NCBI GenBank assembly: GCA_030015575.1
Contig: JASDDO010000001.1
Location: 322,681,595-322,745,594 of the forward strand
Direction of reading: 5' to 3'
DNA: 64,000 nt
From: Agapanthus africanus
Taxonomy: Eukaryota; Streptophyta; Magnoliopsida; Asparagales; Amaryllidaceae
Below the pieces are notes generated by a model. That model was given only the letters and a program-made list of their open reading frames with translations, ran no database searches and had not been told where the DNA came from. How positions within the stretch are numbered: position 1 is the first letter of the stretch; the number at the start of each line of letters is the position of its first letter. Positions 46,597-59,072 of this stretch are shown one piece after another. Made by a program: the position numbers and the translations under genes.

Positions 46597-48819
46597 TGTT
46601 AGTTATAAGTATGCCCTAGAGGCCATTACTATACATAGGATGTATATTGTAGTGGATGCTGGGACATATATAGGAAGGACTTTCTTGCTTGACATGATAG
46701 TATGATATCTGGTTGATCTTTACCTTAACGTGTATACTGATTGTTTCCCTGTTACATGTTGGTAAAGCCCTTAGGATCTGTACTTGACTACCTGGATTAT
46801 GATGCGGATCATACTAGTGGGGACATGGTAGTCTATAAGTACATCCTTCAAAGTCCCTAGTCGTGGGCGTATCGAGACGGGGCATCGATATACCAGAGTA
46901 GACTAGCGTATACCTTCTCGACCCATACAGATGGGCGATGGATGATCCCATATCCCTTAGTGTTTGACATCAGAGATGATATACGGGTGCTCAGTGGAGA
47001 CTGGGTACACTGGACGGACTCGCCGAGAACTCCCAGATGGTATTATACCTCACGTCAGATGGCAGTTCTCTGGTGACACTGGTACAGAGTAGTCTGTTGA
47101 CCCGAGATCGTCATAGAGTCTTGTGTGGTTCCTACTGTGCTTTGATTTCCATCTTACCACGTCCAAGAGGGCGTGCAAAACGGTGGTTTTTGGGTACAGT
47201 CCCGAGTCACATGGAGGCAATGAGCGATAGGAGGGGATTCGTCTCTCCCGGTATAGGGAGTTGATGTTGCGCTGTGTTCGATTGGTTATAACAGGAAATC
47301 CCTGGCCAGGGTTGCTGAGATTTACTGGTAAGTGTTACCAGTAGTTTCTTGAATTGTTATAAACCTCATATCGACACGACTTATCGAGCTATTGGGGTCT
47401 GACGTTTACCACCCCTAGGAGAGATATGCGACATATCAGACGATCAGACCGGACTGTACGGTAGTGTTACTGGTTGGATTCACTGGAGTGTGAGCGGGCT
47501 TGCTCGTCGATCTTCAGATCGCTCAATACCCGGGTGGCCGTTACGTTTAGCAGACCGCTTGCAGCTTGTGGGTGATTGATATGATCATCACCTGCTGCCG
47601 GCGTATTGACGAGTCTTTAGAGTCCTACACAGAGGTTTCCTGGCTCAAGCGAAACGAAATAGGAGCGCATATGAGATATGTGCGGGACCGAGAATAATGC
47701 GTGTATGTGATACCGTATTCCATTCTCGCGATAAATGTATCGATTGGTTGTATACGATATAACCTAGTTATCGATTCAAGTATTGATTCGATAAGCCGAT
47801 ACATTGGATACTAGTCGGTGATATGCGATATGACCGGATCGTTAAATCAAGTGTTGATTTAATGATTTAATGCATAATTATATATTTGATATATTACTTT
47901 GCATTAACTAGTATTGGTTCACTTTAAATGGTTTTTCTCACTTGGTTTGTTCACATTGTATATATGATATATTTTTTGTGCACAAGATTGTATCATGTTT
48001 GATGATACATGCTAGTTTGGGTTTGTGTAAAGAATTAAACCATGGTTACTTAAGTGGTTAAGGTTTCATTTCTTTTTATCATTTATTTATCTATTTATTC
48101 TTTTTGGAAAAATATTAAGCATAAAGAAATGAAATGGTGGCTCATTTTGGACTTGTATGTTGAAGCTTCATGAAGCTTTGACTAAGTCACCATTTTGTCT
48201 CATGCTTAACCCTAACCACTCCACTTAACCCTAGTTGATTCTCTACACTTCACCATGGTTATATTATGATAAGTATTCTTATTATTTCCTTTTTGAAAAA
48301 GACTTATCATAATATTCTTCTTCTTCTTCATCTTCTTCTTCCATGAAGAAGCTTGCTTCATCAATGGTGATTGATGAAAACAAGTGAGAAATCCAATTCT
48401 AAAGTCTACCCACTTCCTATTTCTTCATCCTCTACCTCTTGCCAAGTAGTAGAGTGTGTTTTCTTCACAAGTTTCTTGACTTGGTGAAGTTGGAGCTTGA
48501 TCTAGCGATGCCTCAACGTAGATCATCTACGGCATGGACATCGACGACCTAGCTCACCATTTCTCCGACGAAGCCGACGCTGGAGCCCGGGAATTCATTT
48601 GGACAGCGAGGGGACTTCGTTGCGGAGCTATGGAGGTGGAGCACCGGATCTACAAAGGTTGTATTTCCGTTATCTTATAGTTTAGTTGTAAACTAGCTCG
48701 CTTTTTCGCCTAAACATCTAGCCGACGATCCGTTCTAGGGTTTCTCGGCACCGTTTAAATTTGAAATTGGCATGGTTGATGCCTTGTGAGACCTCATTAG
48801 GGTGCCTAGGAACCCTACA
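46597..48819 (+). repeat. copia-D 3' LTR (2223 bp)
   Basis: Same length as the 5' copy. Observed differences include GCTCGAC/GCTTGAC, TGCTATC/TGATATC, CATTTGTG/CCTTAGTG and TTCGTCATG/CTACGGCATG. Confidence 0.95.
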
Positions 48820-48824
48820 ATTAT
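48820..48824. other. Target site duplication of copia-D, right (ATTAT)
   Basis: Right copy. After it the gypsy-2 LTR resumes with GAGGTTATGG, as in the 3' LTR near 56786. Confidence 0.92.
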
Positions 48825-49939
48825 GAGGTTATGGTTATCTAGATATACTTTGGGTGTCATGGATATTTTTAGTATCATTGGATGATGGTATCGCTAGTTA
48901 GTTAGTTGCGAGCCCTAGAATAAGGTTTACACCCACACGCACATACATGCTTACTTTGTTTTACTGGTGCGTATATGGGGATGTGTGTATATATATATAT
49001 ACACACATAAGTGGGAGTATATATATATATATATACGTATAGTTATACATGGATGATGAGGATTGTACATGGTATTTGGAGATGAGTCGATGGGATTGGG
49101 CATGATGCCATGAGATCGGTGATATGTTTTGATTCGTATTAGGAGATCGGCATGAGATTATAGCGGGCCTTTAGGCGTGTGTTTTCATACACGCGTATAC
49201 ATATAGATGGTATCAGTTTGTACTCGACTTAGATTAGTACCCCAGTTCATGAGTTATGATGATAATGGATACTAGATGAATAATGAGATGAATGTGATTT
49301 TTGACCCGTACCCAGATTTGGGATGCCGTACGACGGATTTACGTACGAGCTATATATTGATGATAGATCCACACTCTTGACTCGAGAATGTAATGTTATT
49401 TATTGTATCGTATGTGATACTATTGAGGCGGGATCACCGAATATTATATTTATATGTATCGACTCAGATTTAGGTGGTTTCCTTACCTTTCGATTAGTCC
49501 CGTAGTTTACTTGTTGATGTTAGATAAGACTCGAGTCATACCTATTTCAAAACTAATGAATCGTGAGTATTTTAAACACAGGCCAAGGGATTCTACGGAT
49601 ATTTTCAAAAGACGCATCTTTTCTTAAAAACACCGTAGCCCTTATTTTTCTAAACACCACGATTCGTGTTATTTCAAATGGCAAAACTATATGACATATA
49701 TATATTGATGTAGATTCTTCATTGTTCTGTTATTATTCATTTTCCATATATTCTTGCTATTCGCATCGCATTGTATGTTCAAATGTGTTATTGTTATATT
49801 AAACCCATGCTGTCAGGATACCAGCACCATTATCGATGATGCGTATGTTCCACGTACACCTGCTTGCCGGCTCACACACTTCATCAACGATAACTGTCCT
49901 GTCACTACACAGTAGGACTGTTGCATCAGGATATGACCC

Positions 49940-50450
49940 CTTGCATGACATACTTGTGTATATACCTATTTGTACATCCATATTGGCAAACATGCATATT
50001 GTACACTCACACTTGAGTATATACCTACTTGTACTTCCATATTAGCACACATGCATATTGTACAGTCACACTTGCATATATACCTACTTGTACATCCATA
50101 TTGCCACACAGGCATATTATACACTCATACTTGCGTATATACCTACTTATACATCTATATTGGCGCACATGCATATTGTACTCTCATACTTGCGTATATA
50201 CCTACTTGTACATTCATATTGGCACACATGCATATTGTACACTCATACTTGCGTATATAGCTACTTGTACATCCATATTGGCACACATGCATATTTTACA
50301 CTCATACTTGCGTATATACCTACTTGTATATCCATATTGGCACACATGCGTATTGTGTACACTTATACTTGCGTATATACCTACTTGTACATCCATATTG
50401 GCATATAGACATTTTGTACACTCATACTTGCATACATACCTATTTGCACA
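49940..50450. repeat. Tandem array, 59-bp unit, about 8.5 copies
   Basis: Each unit holds GCACACATGCATATTGTAC, CTCATACTTGCGTATATAC and CTACTTGTACATCCATATTG. Unit starts at 49985, 50044, 50103, 50162, 50221, 50280, 50339 and 50400 give a period of 59, with one 61-bp unit. Confidence 0.92.
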
Positions 50451-51436
50451 TACATAGATGATTCTGGCTTGATTTTGGAGATTTGGGAACCGCAAGATAT
50501 ATTTTAAAACTGGATTCATTTGAAAAGGCGGTTTTCCTTTGATATGTGCATATTACTATTCCACGTTGCATGATATACTGATATGCTTGCATTTCTTTTG
50601 TATGTCGCATACATCATGCTTTATAATTATACGCATTGAGATATGCTGTTTTCATGAGATTTCTAGATTTGAGAACCGTGGGTATTTCAAAAGAAAGTAT
50701 GTACTGTTTTAAAAACTTGGTTTCTCTTGATATGATATTTCGGTGGACTTTTTCTCGGCTCTGAGACGTGTGATATGTGAAACCCGATTCGAGGAGGCGG
50801 ATGATTCCGTTTGCGGGTACATGGTGGACCCGGTATGGTACCCCGGGGCGAGAAAGAGATTTCATGTGGATGACGATGAGCCTGGCAGAGGGACTACTAC
50901 TTACCGGTGATAGTATTGGGCTCGGCGGATATCCTGAGGATACCGACCGGAGTCGAGAGATGATATGGGCCGATCCGGACTGACGCAGCCCGTGGGCTGA
51001 TCCGGACTGAGGGAGCCCGATATATGAGGATTTACGGGCCGATGCTGGGCACGGGTTTCATGATGTTTTCGAGTGTCGATGCTAGACACTCAGGTTCCAT
51101 GATTTTGATGTGTCGCGAGGGACACACGTTGATTTATATCCTCATACTTTCATGCATATGCTTTTATGACTTTTACATGCATGATGTTGTTATGTCATTG
51201 GTTGACACATGGATGAGATCCACATGCATACATACATTGATTACATAATTGGATGATATCCACATACTTATAGACTTCATGATATAGTTGACACTGATTC
51301 ATGTTGATTACATTGATCATACCTCATATTTATGATATGTTGCTACCTGAGGCACTGACACGAGCACTTGGTATTACCCTGATGTATAGATGTTTACCCT
51401 TGCCACCTTATCATGCTTCAGACCTTATCATATTGA

Positions 51437-51439
<3 letters not shown>

Positions 51440-51472
<33 letters not shown>
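51440..51472. repeat. (AT)n microsatellite
   Basis: About 16 uninterrupted AT units inside the gypsy-2 LTR. Confidence 0.9.
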
Positions 51473-51474
<2 letters not shown>

Positions 51475-52199
51475 CTGATCGTATTTACCTAGGATGGAGT
51501 CATACATACGATTTCTGCTCTGTGATGTTTTCTACTCATGAATTAGCAACTCACCCCCGTTGTGCCACAGTTCTTGCAGGTTTTTGCCGTACAGGTTTCA
51601 TTGCTGCTTTCTGGCACACTGCTTTCATTCCGGGTGATTGTTTTGGTAGGTGGGTTCACTCGCATCGTGACCACCCTTGTATATTATTTTCATTGTTGTA
51701 TCTAGAAACTCCATCAACCAGACTTGTATTATTTGTTGACTTAGAAGACCAGTTGTATATTATTTCGACCTTAGAGTCGCGCGTTGTATTATTATGGGTT
51801 TTCATGTTGATTTGAGTTTCCTTTTCAGTTTTGATCCTCGTCCTTCGGTGTTGTATATTATATTGCTTGAGTGGTTGTGACCGTCGATTGACGAAGAGCT
51901 AGCTCCCGCTTGGGGATGCCTTTTATCATTGTGCATATATTATTCATGTTGTACCCCGTTTGGGGCCAGTATTTACAAAGGAAACTCTGCCGAAATATTC
52001 AGAAAAGTCTTGAGATTTTAAAATGCATATTCGGCTTATGTTATTTGAAAACCCCTTGTTTTAAAACATGTTTTCTTCACTTCCTTCTTTAAATGGTTTA
52101 GATTTCTGGGATTTCTTGTCTTACTTGAATTAGATGGGGTCCTATAGACTTCTTATGATTCAAGTGCCAGTCGCGTGCCATTTCGGGTCGTGACAAAGT

Positions 52200-52211
52200 T
52201 GGTATCAGAGC
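52200..52211 (+). other. gypsy-2 primer binding site
   Basis: TGGTATCAGAGC, four bases (AAGT) after the LTR end. This spacing differs from the copia elements. Confidence 0.88.
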
Positions 52212-53079
52212 GCTAGGTTAGCCTTGGTTCGAGTCTAAGTTTGACTATGCGGAGCCTAGAGCGTTTGTATATATTCGGAATTTAGGCTTGACCTTACGGA
52301 ACTTAAACATAGTCGAGGGGGTATTAGACCCGAACTTTCGTCGCATAGGTTGACCTTGGTTAATGGAGTAGGTGACTTAAGGAGAGTGACGTACCGTGTG
52401 TATGTTCTGCGGCATACTTAATATACGCTACTCCGCTTAAGGAGCCTTAGGATGTACATTTGCTTGCACAGTATTATATTCATTCCTATGATCTATCCTC
52501 ATCGATATTGGGTTATGATTTTACTACCACGATTATACGGGCAGAGAGAGCTACGGCTAGAGTTGTGTCAGCACGAGCTCGTCACGGACGAGGACTGACC
52601 AGGGCATGATTCCAGGGACATACGATTGCATAGAGGCGTCGTTTTTTTATGTTTTCGCGCCAGGAGCATTTGATGGATCGCTTTTACGAGATTACTCGGA
52701 CGTGCAGATCAGTACCAGAGGATTGAGCCATTGATAGAGACCAGCCAGAATGTGATGACCATTGATGTATCGCTTATTCATGAGGATCAAGGCATTGTTC
52801 AGTGTGCAGACGAATGAGCCAGTTGTTGCTGCGAATGACGAGATATCGCCCCAGATGTTGGAGCTACTGCAGCATGAGTATATACTCAGAGATATGATAG
52901 AAGGTCGCTAGTCATCCGAGGATGAATGACTAGGACAAGTGGTTCGTTCGCTTACCCCGATGCGAGGTCATTAGATTGATTGATTCTAGCTAGAGACGAC
53001 TTCATGCAGGTACGTTGGGAGTCGATAGAGACGATCGAGTATTAGAAGCCCATTTTCCAAGTTTAAAGTATTCAGAGAA

Positions 53080-53245
53080 AAATGCAAGTAATGCTATGGA
53101 CCCTCTAGAAGAATGAAACCCTAACTCGACGTAATGACCATGGAACGCCTTTGAACCTTAGGGTTTGCGGCAGTTCAGCGGTGTCATTTGTGAGGCTTGG
53201 GTTTGCCCTTCTACGGTTGGTCTATAGGTGCTGTGGCATATACTG
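53080..53245 (+). repeat. Copia leader fragment inside gypsy-2
   Basis: Shares GCAAGTAA..ATGGACCCTCTAGAAGA, CCCTAACTCGA, TTTGAACCTTAGGGTTTG and GCCCTTCTACGGTTGG with copia-D and copia-F leaders, in the same order and spacing. It is diverged and lacks LTR, PBS and PPT. Confidence 0.8.
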
Positions 53246-53999
53246 GAATACTATTAAACTGTACCCAAGATGTTGAGCTCTTGGGGGATTATGGAACCTT
53301 GAAAAATCAATCGAAAGGTTCGACGTCATTCGGATATCATGTGATGAGATACATTGCTTGGGAAACTCCAGATACGAGTGTAGCCGTTGGAGCGCAGTCC
53401 ATGCAGCCACGAAGAGACGATTCCGAAACAGTCGACATTAGAGAAAGTGGAGTAAGAGATTCGTACGAGATCTTGATGAGATGACGTTCCACTCCGCCGA
53501 CATCAGAGATGTGATACGCATGCAGAGGCGTTGTATATGGATATATTTTTCAGAAGAAGTCGCGATGAGTATGCAGCCGTTCTGGAACTAGAAACAGATA
53601 TGGTAAAGGGTGATAACCTCCGGACAGTTCGGCAGAGACGAGATTTGAGAGAGACCTCGACAGGAGCTTTCTGGAATAATTTACGAGGAGACATAGACCT
53701 AGGAGTGGTCATTTTACGCATACCCAGTAGGACAAAGTTCGGCATCATCGACGAGACATGTTATGAGTGACCACGACCGTTGGCCAGAGATTCTTGGAGG
53801 ATGTGCTTGAGCGGGACTATTCCTCCATACTTGATTTCGGTATTTTAGGCGATCTATTCGCATGATTGAGTTTTGATGACTGAGTTTCATGATATTTGTT
53901 TTTGTGCACCACAGTTGCACTGGACTTTGTTTTGATGTCATTTGAGATATTGATTGTGATTTCATGCCTAGGGCATGCATATGATTTGACTTATGCTTT

Positions 54000-54560
54000 C
54001 GGCATAATTTCATGCACTTCTAGTATTTTGATTTGCTTTGTGCACGCTGATGCACATGGTTGTGAGATTATATACCAAGGTATACCTGATTTGGATTTGG
54101 ATTGAAATGTGTTGTATAACGTTGATTTCAATTGTGATACTCGATATTTGTTTTGTGCACCTTGTGCACCTGATTGGATTCTTGCGCATATTTGACGTGC
54201 TTGGATTGGATTTTGCGCATGTTCGGCGCTTGATATTGGGTTTAGTGATTTCTTGCATGTTGGATGCACATGATTTATATTTTATTCATACATGATGGCT
54301 GCACCTGATTTGGATTTTCGTGCATGTTGGGCGCATGATATGAGATGCGATTTTGGTGCACACCAGATGCACTAAATCGAGATTCTTCGTGCGTATCAGA
54401 TGCACCTGATATTGTTGTCAGTTACACCCGTTGCCTTTGACAGGTGTTTCATGCACACCCGTTGCACTTAGATTTTGTTTCTGTGCACATGTATGTGACA
54501 TTCATGGATTTCGATTTCCGTGCACACCAGACGCACGCAACATTCATATGCACATTTTAG
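54000..54560. repeat. Degenerate GTGCAC minisatellite
   Basis: Irregular units of about 30-45 bp, each with TTCGTGCAC..GATGCAC and GATTTGGATTT variants. There are about a dozen recognisable copies. Confidence 0.7.
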
Positions 54561-55173
54561 GATTGATTTCTTATGGAGCAGTACGTTTTTATGATATTTG
54601 CTATTTGTTTTCGTACTGAGCAGGACTAGTCGGAGGACAGTACCTTGATATATTTTGCATGCATTGATAGTTATCGAAGGGATTTCCAAAAAGTGAGCTA
54701 TAGTCTCAGTATTTACCTACGTGTCTGATAAGACACGAAACGTTCAAAACTAGGAAGCCCTTCTAAATTATTTTCAAAAATGGCGGGAAACGCATATTAA
54801 ACAAAGGATAAGTATATATATAGTTATTTTTTAACAATAGACGTCCACCACTGTGCCGCGATACGCGCATCGCACAACAACATGAAAGGTTTGGCATGCA
54901 TTTCCTTCAGATGTTTACATGTATAGTTTTAATTTATATCATATTGGTTTTCGTATTGGATTTGACATTTGTTTCTTCACCATGACTCCGATGATTGCGG
55001 GATGCTTGACGGAGTTTTGATTTTGAGTTATTTGCTCATTGTTCATGCGCATGCATTGCGCTATGATGCGTTTTATGTATTGATGATTTCGGAGCCCCGA
55101 CGACTTGGACTTTTTACTGAAATGTTTTAGTATTTGAGGGGTTTAAATTTAAATTCGGGGACCGAATTTCTTT

Positions 55174-55186
55174 AAGGGGGGAAGAT
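55174..55186 (+). other. gypsy-2 polypurine tract
   Basis: AAGGGGGGAAGAT directly before TGTAAC, identical to gypsy-1. Confidence 0.88.
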
Positions 55187-56980
55187 TGTAACATTTCAGA
55201 AAAATTAAATATTATTTTTGGGAATTTTTATAATTAAATAATATTATATTGAATAATTTAATAAGGCGGTATAATTAATTACCGATAAATCAGGAAAAAT
55301 TTGGAAAATTATGGAAATTACTGAAAAGAGGGTGTTTTATGTGATTTATGCAAACTATGAAATTTTATGATTTATTATACACTAATTTAGTGCTAATCGC
55401 GATTAAATATCGCTAATCGCGCATTAAGCTTGTTTTGTGCAAAACATGCACCGTGTCGTATTTTACACTTGTGTTACATTTTATAACCATGGTTTCATTT
55501 AGGATTTATGTGTTGGTTTTAAAAATGATATGGAAAGAGAAATGAAAATAAAATAAAAGAAAAAGGATATTAGAATAGAATATAGAAGCATAGGCAAGAG
55601 AGAGAAAGAGGTGAGGGTCAACCTCGGTCATAACATTTTGTTTCTTTCATCATCTTCATCTTTTCCTTCTCCCTCTTCAGCCCATGGCAGCAACCCCTTC
55701 CCCCTCCACTTTAAACCCTCACTTCATCATCGAAAACACCCCAAAACCCTACCCCCACTTCATTAAAAACATACTCAAGCTCACAAGCTACACTTTGGAC
55801 CAAGAAAGTTTGCATTTTTGACACTTGGGGCAACTCAAGAATTTTCTTGAGTTGCCAAATGACGTATTCTCTTAACCATTAGCATAGTATTTCCATTTCT
55901 TTTACATCCATGTTTGATTAAAACCGATTTAGTGTCGTTTAGTGGGGTTTGGAAATTTCTAGAAAGGCTTAGGGTTTTGAATTGAATCCAAAGGTGAAAT
56001 TGAGGCTTAATAGTGACCTTAAACCCCTGCAGGGATTGTAAAATGGACTAAAAGCTGAGAATAGAACCCCAAACCCAAACTTAGAAACCCCGACATTGGC
56101 AGATTTTATGTAAATTGTGATGTATTTTGGTATCTGCTATCACCCGGGACACCTGAAAAATATTTAGCAAACACAGAGGAGTGTGCGGGCAACCGGGAAC
56201 CTACACCCAAGACCCCAGCCCCTATACCTTGAGCTAAGACACGGATTTAATCAATCTGGCCGCAATTTGTGGCTAGGGTAGGGTCAAAATGGTCCATGTT
56301 GATTCCAGGGCTTTATCTTCAGTAAAATAGACCCTCCATATATGCAGAATTGGCTGATTTCAGTTAGGGTAAAATCTGGGACCATTTTCTTAAGATGCTG
56401 CCTTGTATTTCGTGACGTTTTTGAAATTTAGTTTGATATTTGTGTTTTACCTCGGTCAATTCACGTTTATACGTCGATCGTCGAGAGTTGTTTGGTTATT
56501 CTTGCATACGTAAACTATAGGTTTTAACCTATGGGTGATTCGTGCGACATTTTGGTTTTCGTGCGTGATTTCGTTTACGATGCAATATATGATATGTTGG
56601 TACCCCACGGGGACTTCGAGACGACGAGGACGAGCATGGCGTCATCGACTCCAGAAAGCGAGGATCAAAGTGAGTAGATTATATCTACGGAGGATGTCGG
56701 GTGGATTGCGTATAGCACCCCCGCAGTTTGTAGTATATTGTATGGTATATATATTTTATATGGATATATTTATATATTATTGTGAGGTTATGGTTATCTA
56801 GATAGACTTTGCGAGTCATGGATATTTTTAGTATCATTGGATGATGGTATCGCTAGTTAGTTAGTCGCGAGCCATAGAATAAAGTATACACCTACACGCA
56901 CACACATGCTTACTTTGTTTTACTGGTGCATATATGGGGATGTGTATATATATACACACACATAAGTGGGAGTATATATA
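55187..56980 (+). repeat. gypsy-2 3' LTR, first part
   Basis: Aligns with 36828-38415 and then with 48825 to about 49015. It is cut by copia-F in a TATA-rich microsatellite. It shows the uninterrupted copia-D target (TATTATTGTGAGG). Confidence 0.88.
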
Positions 56981-59072
56981 TGTTGGATATATGTACGCTC
57001 TAGAGGCCATTATATGATAGTGGATGTATTTATACATGTATATATATATATATATTCAGTGTACATTCTTGCTCGACATGATAGTTTGCTATCTGGTTCT
57101 TCTTTATCTGACATGTTGATTTGAACATGCTTTTATTCATTCACACATGTTGATAAAGCCCTGAGGATATTGGCTTGACTACTGTGATTATGATAGAGAT
57201 CATACTAGTGGGACAACTGTAGTTTATAAGCATATCCTGGAATGTCCCTAGTCGTAGGTGTATCGAGACGGGGCATCGATATACCAGAGTAAACTAGCGT
57301 ATATGATACTTGACCCATATGATGGGCGATGGATGTTCCCACATTCATCGATGTTTGACATCGAGATCGTATACGGGTGCTCAGTGATGACTGGGTACAC
57401 TGGATGGACTCACCGAGAACTCTTATATGGAATTATATCTATCGTCGGATAGCAGTTCTCAGGTGACACTGGTACAGGTTAGTCTGTAGACCCAAGATCG
57501 TCATAGAGTCTTGTGTGTTCTCCCACTGTATTTTAATTACCACCCTACCACGGCTCTACTGAGTCGTGCAAACAGGTGGCCATTGGGTACAGTCCCGAGA
57601 CACACGAAGGCAATGAGCGATAGGAGGGGTTTTGTCTCTCCCAGTATTGGGAGTTGATGCTGTGCTGTGCTCGATTGACTATATCGTAAGTCCCTGGCCA
57701 CGGCTGTTGAGATTTACTGATAAGTGTTATCAGTAGTTTCTCGATCTGTTATGGACCATTCATCGGCATGACTTTTTGAGTTATTGGGGTAGACGTTACC
57801 ATCCCTAGACTTGATATGCAGCATATCTGACGAAGAGACCGGACTGTACGGTAGTGTTGCCGGTTGGCTCGACGGGAGTTGTAGCAGGTTCGCTTGTTTT
57901 CTTCTGATCGCTCAATACCCGGGTGGCCGTTACGTTTAGCTGGCAGCTTGCGGCTTGGGGGTACTTGATATAATCATCACCCACTGCCGGCGTATTGACG
58001 AGTCTTAGAGTCCCACAAAGGAGTTACCTAGTCCAGGCAAAACGTTATGGTGCGCATATGCGATATGCGCATGGACCCGGTTAAAATGCGCGTACAAGAT
58101 ACCGTATATTAATCGGGCGGTTGCTTTTGGTCGGGTCGTATGTGATATGACCGGGTTGCTAAATCAAGTGTTGATTTATCATTTGACCATTAGTTTCTCA
58201 CTAGAAATCCTTTCATGTCTTTTTGGGTGTATGCATGCATGTATGCATTCATTCTTGTTCATGCACATATGGATGTGCATGCACACATACATGCATACAT
58301 CATTCTATCATGGTTGTATATATAGAAGATGGTGGCAATATAAGACTCGCACCTTATCATTATATATGGATATATATTTGTATTTGTTTTAAAACAAAAG
58401 AAAAGAAAAAGATTAATCCATGGTTATCTTCTACACTCTTCTTTGAACTAACCTTTGTTCACCCACTTTTTAACCATGAGTTAATCTTCTTTTTTTATTT
58501 TAACTCAAGTACAATAATATCTTTATTATGTAACCATGGTTTGAGATGAAGAGTAGAAAATATATATACTTATATTTTCTATTTTTCATATGAGATTATC
58601 ATTCTCTTGAGTTTTCTAGAGCCATCATCTTCTTCCTCCTCTCTTTTGCTCTCTAGTTCTCTCAAGTGAGCAAAAGACTTACCAAGTTAGGATTCTGAAG
58701 TGAGAAAACCAACCACAACACCATTCTACACTAGTCTTGCCCATTAGTGAAGAGTGTTTAGCTTCCATTTCATCTCTTGATCTTGTGAAGTTTCAAGCTT
58801 GGACAAAGAGGACTCCGGGTGGATCATCGTGGACCTAGAGGATCTCAAGCGGACTTCTTCCAACCCTCAAGTAGCCAAGGAGTCTAGCGTAGGGAGCTAC
58901 AAAGGTTGTACTCTCAAAACCCTAGCTTTATCTACTTGTGATGTTGCTAATGTTAAGAAATCCTAAAATTCTAGTGATGATTCTTTGTATGTTCACTTAG
59001 CACCTAAAAAAATTTGATTTTGACACATGTGATGCTTCCAAACTCTTCATGAGGTGCTAGGTAAACCTAACA
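56981..59072 (+). repeat. copia-F 5' LTR (2092 bp by its first PBS)
   Basis: TGTTGG..CTAACA. Core hairpin GAGAACT/AGTTCTC at 57415-57460 and donor-like AAAG|GTTGTA at 58905. Its end is homologous to the copia-D LTR end. The 3' LTR, outside the window, would settle whether the LTR ends here or at 59291. Confidence 0.85.

Larger units (their letters stand above)
38416..48819 (+). mobile_element. copia-D: full-length copia element with decayed pol (10.4 kb)
   Basis: Two LTRs of exactly 2223 bp, perfect PBS, PPT and 5-bp target duplication. I see roughly twenty differences between the LTRs, about one percent. The 5.96-kb interior holds a full-length but heavily mutated gag-pol relic. Like copia-C, it must have moved with borrowed enzymes. 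Confidence 0.95.
48825..52195 (+). repeat. gypsy-2 5' LTR, second part
   Basis: Continues the LTR after copia-D and ends TGACA at 52195. It includes AT-rich microsatellites (48981-49042 and 51440-51472) and a 59-bp tandem array (about 49940-50450). Apparent frames of up to 142 codons arise from the array and are not genes. Confidence 0.85.
52212..55173 (+). other. gypsy-2 non-coding body
   Basis: This is 3 kb between PBS and PPT with no retroelement protein domain I can recognise. The first part (52540-52900) may be eroded gag. About 170 bp at 53080-53245 match the leaders of copia-D (from 41160) and copia-F (from 59771), including GGACCCTCTAGAAGA, so a copia leader piece has been captured. 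A degenerate GTGCAC minisatellite fills 54000-54560. Confidence 0.7.
36828..56980 (+). mobile_element. gypsy-2: LARD-like gypsy element with about 5-kb LTRs and no pol
   Basis: The 5' LTR is 36828-38415 plus 48825-52195 (about 4.96 kb once copia-D is removed). The body is 52196-55186 (3.0 kb) and the 3' LTR starts at 55187 and is cut by copia-F at 56980. Large LTRs with a short non-coding body match the described layout of large retrotransposon derivatives in cereals. The start TGTAAC, the PPT and a PBS separated from the LTR by AAGT tie it to gypsy chromoviruses. The two LTRs differ by several percent by eye, so it is older than copia-D inside it. Confidence 0.85.

Noticed and set aside
49940-50450. 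CRISPR-like array
   Set aside because: The units are contiguous with no unique spacers, in a plant LTR. It is a plain tandem repeat.
49970-50519. Overlapping frames of 96-142 codons rich in Tyr, His and Cys
   Set aside because: They come from the 59-bp tandem array. 59 is not a multiple of three, so every frame of an array without stops stays open.
53197-53484. 95-codon frame in the gypsy-2 body
   Set aside because: Its start overlaps the captured copia leader fragment, which is non-coding in copia-D and copia-F. No domain is recognisable.
58223-58549. 108-codon Cys/His-rich frame
   Set aside because: It comes from an ATGCATGCATG-type low-complexity run inside the copia-F LTR and has no counterpart in the related LTRs.
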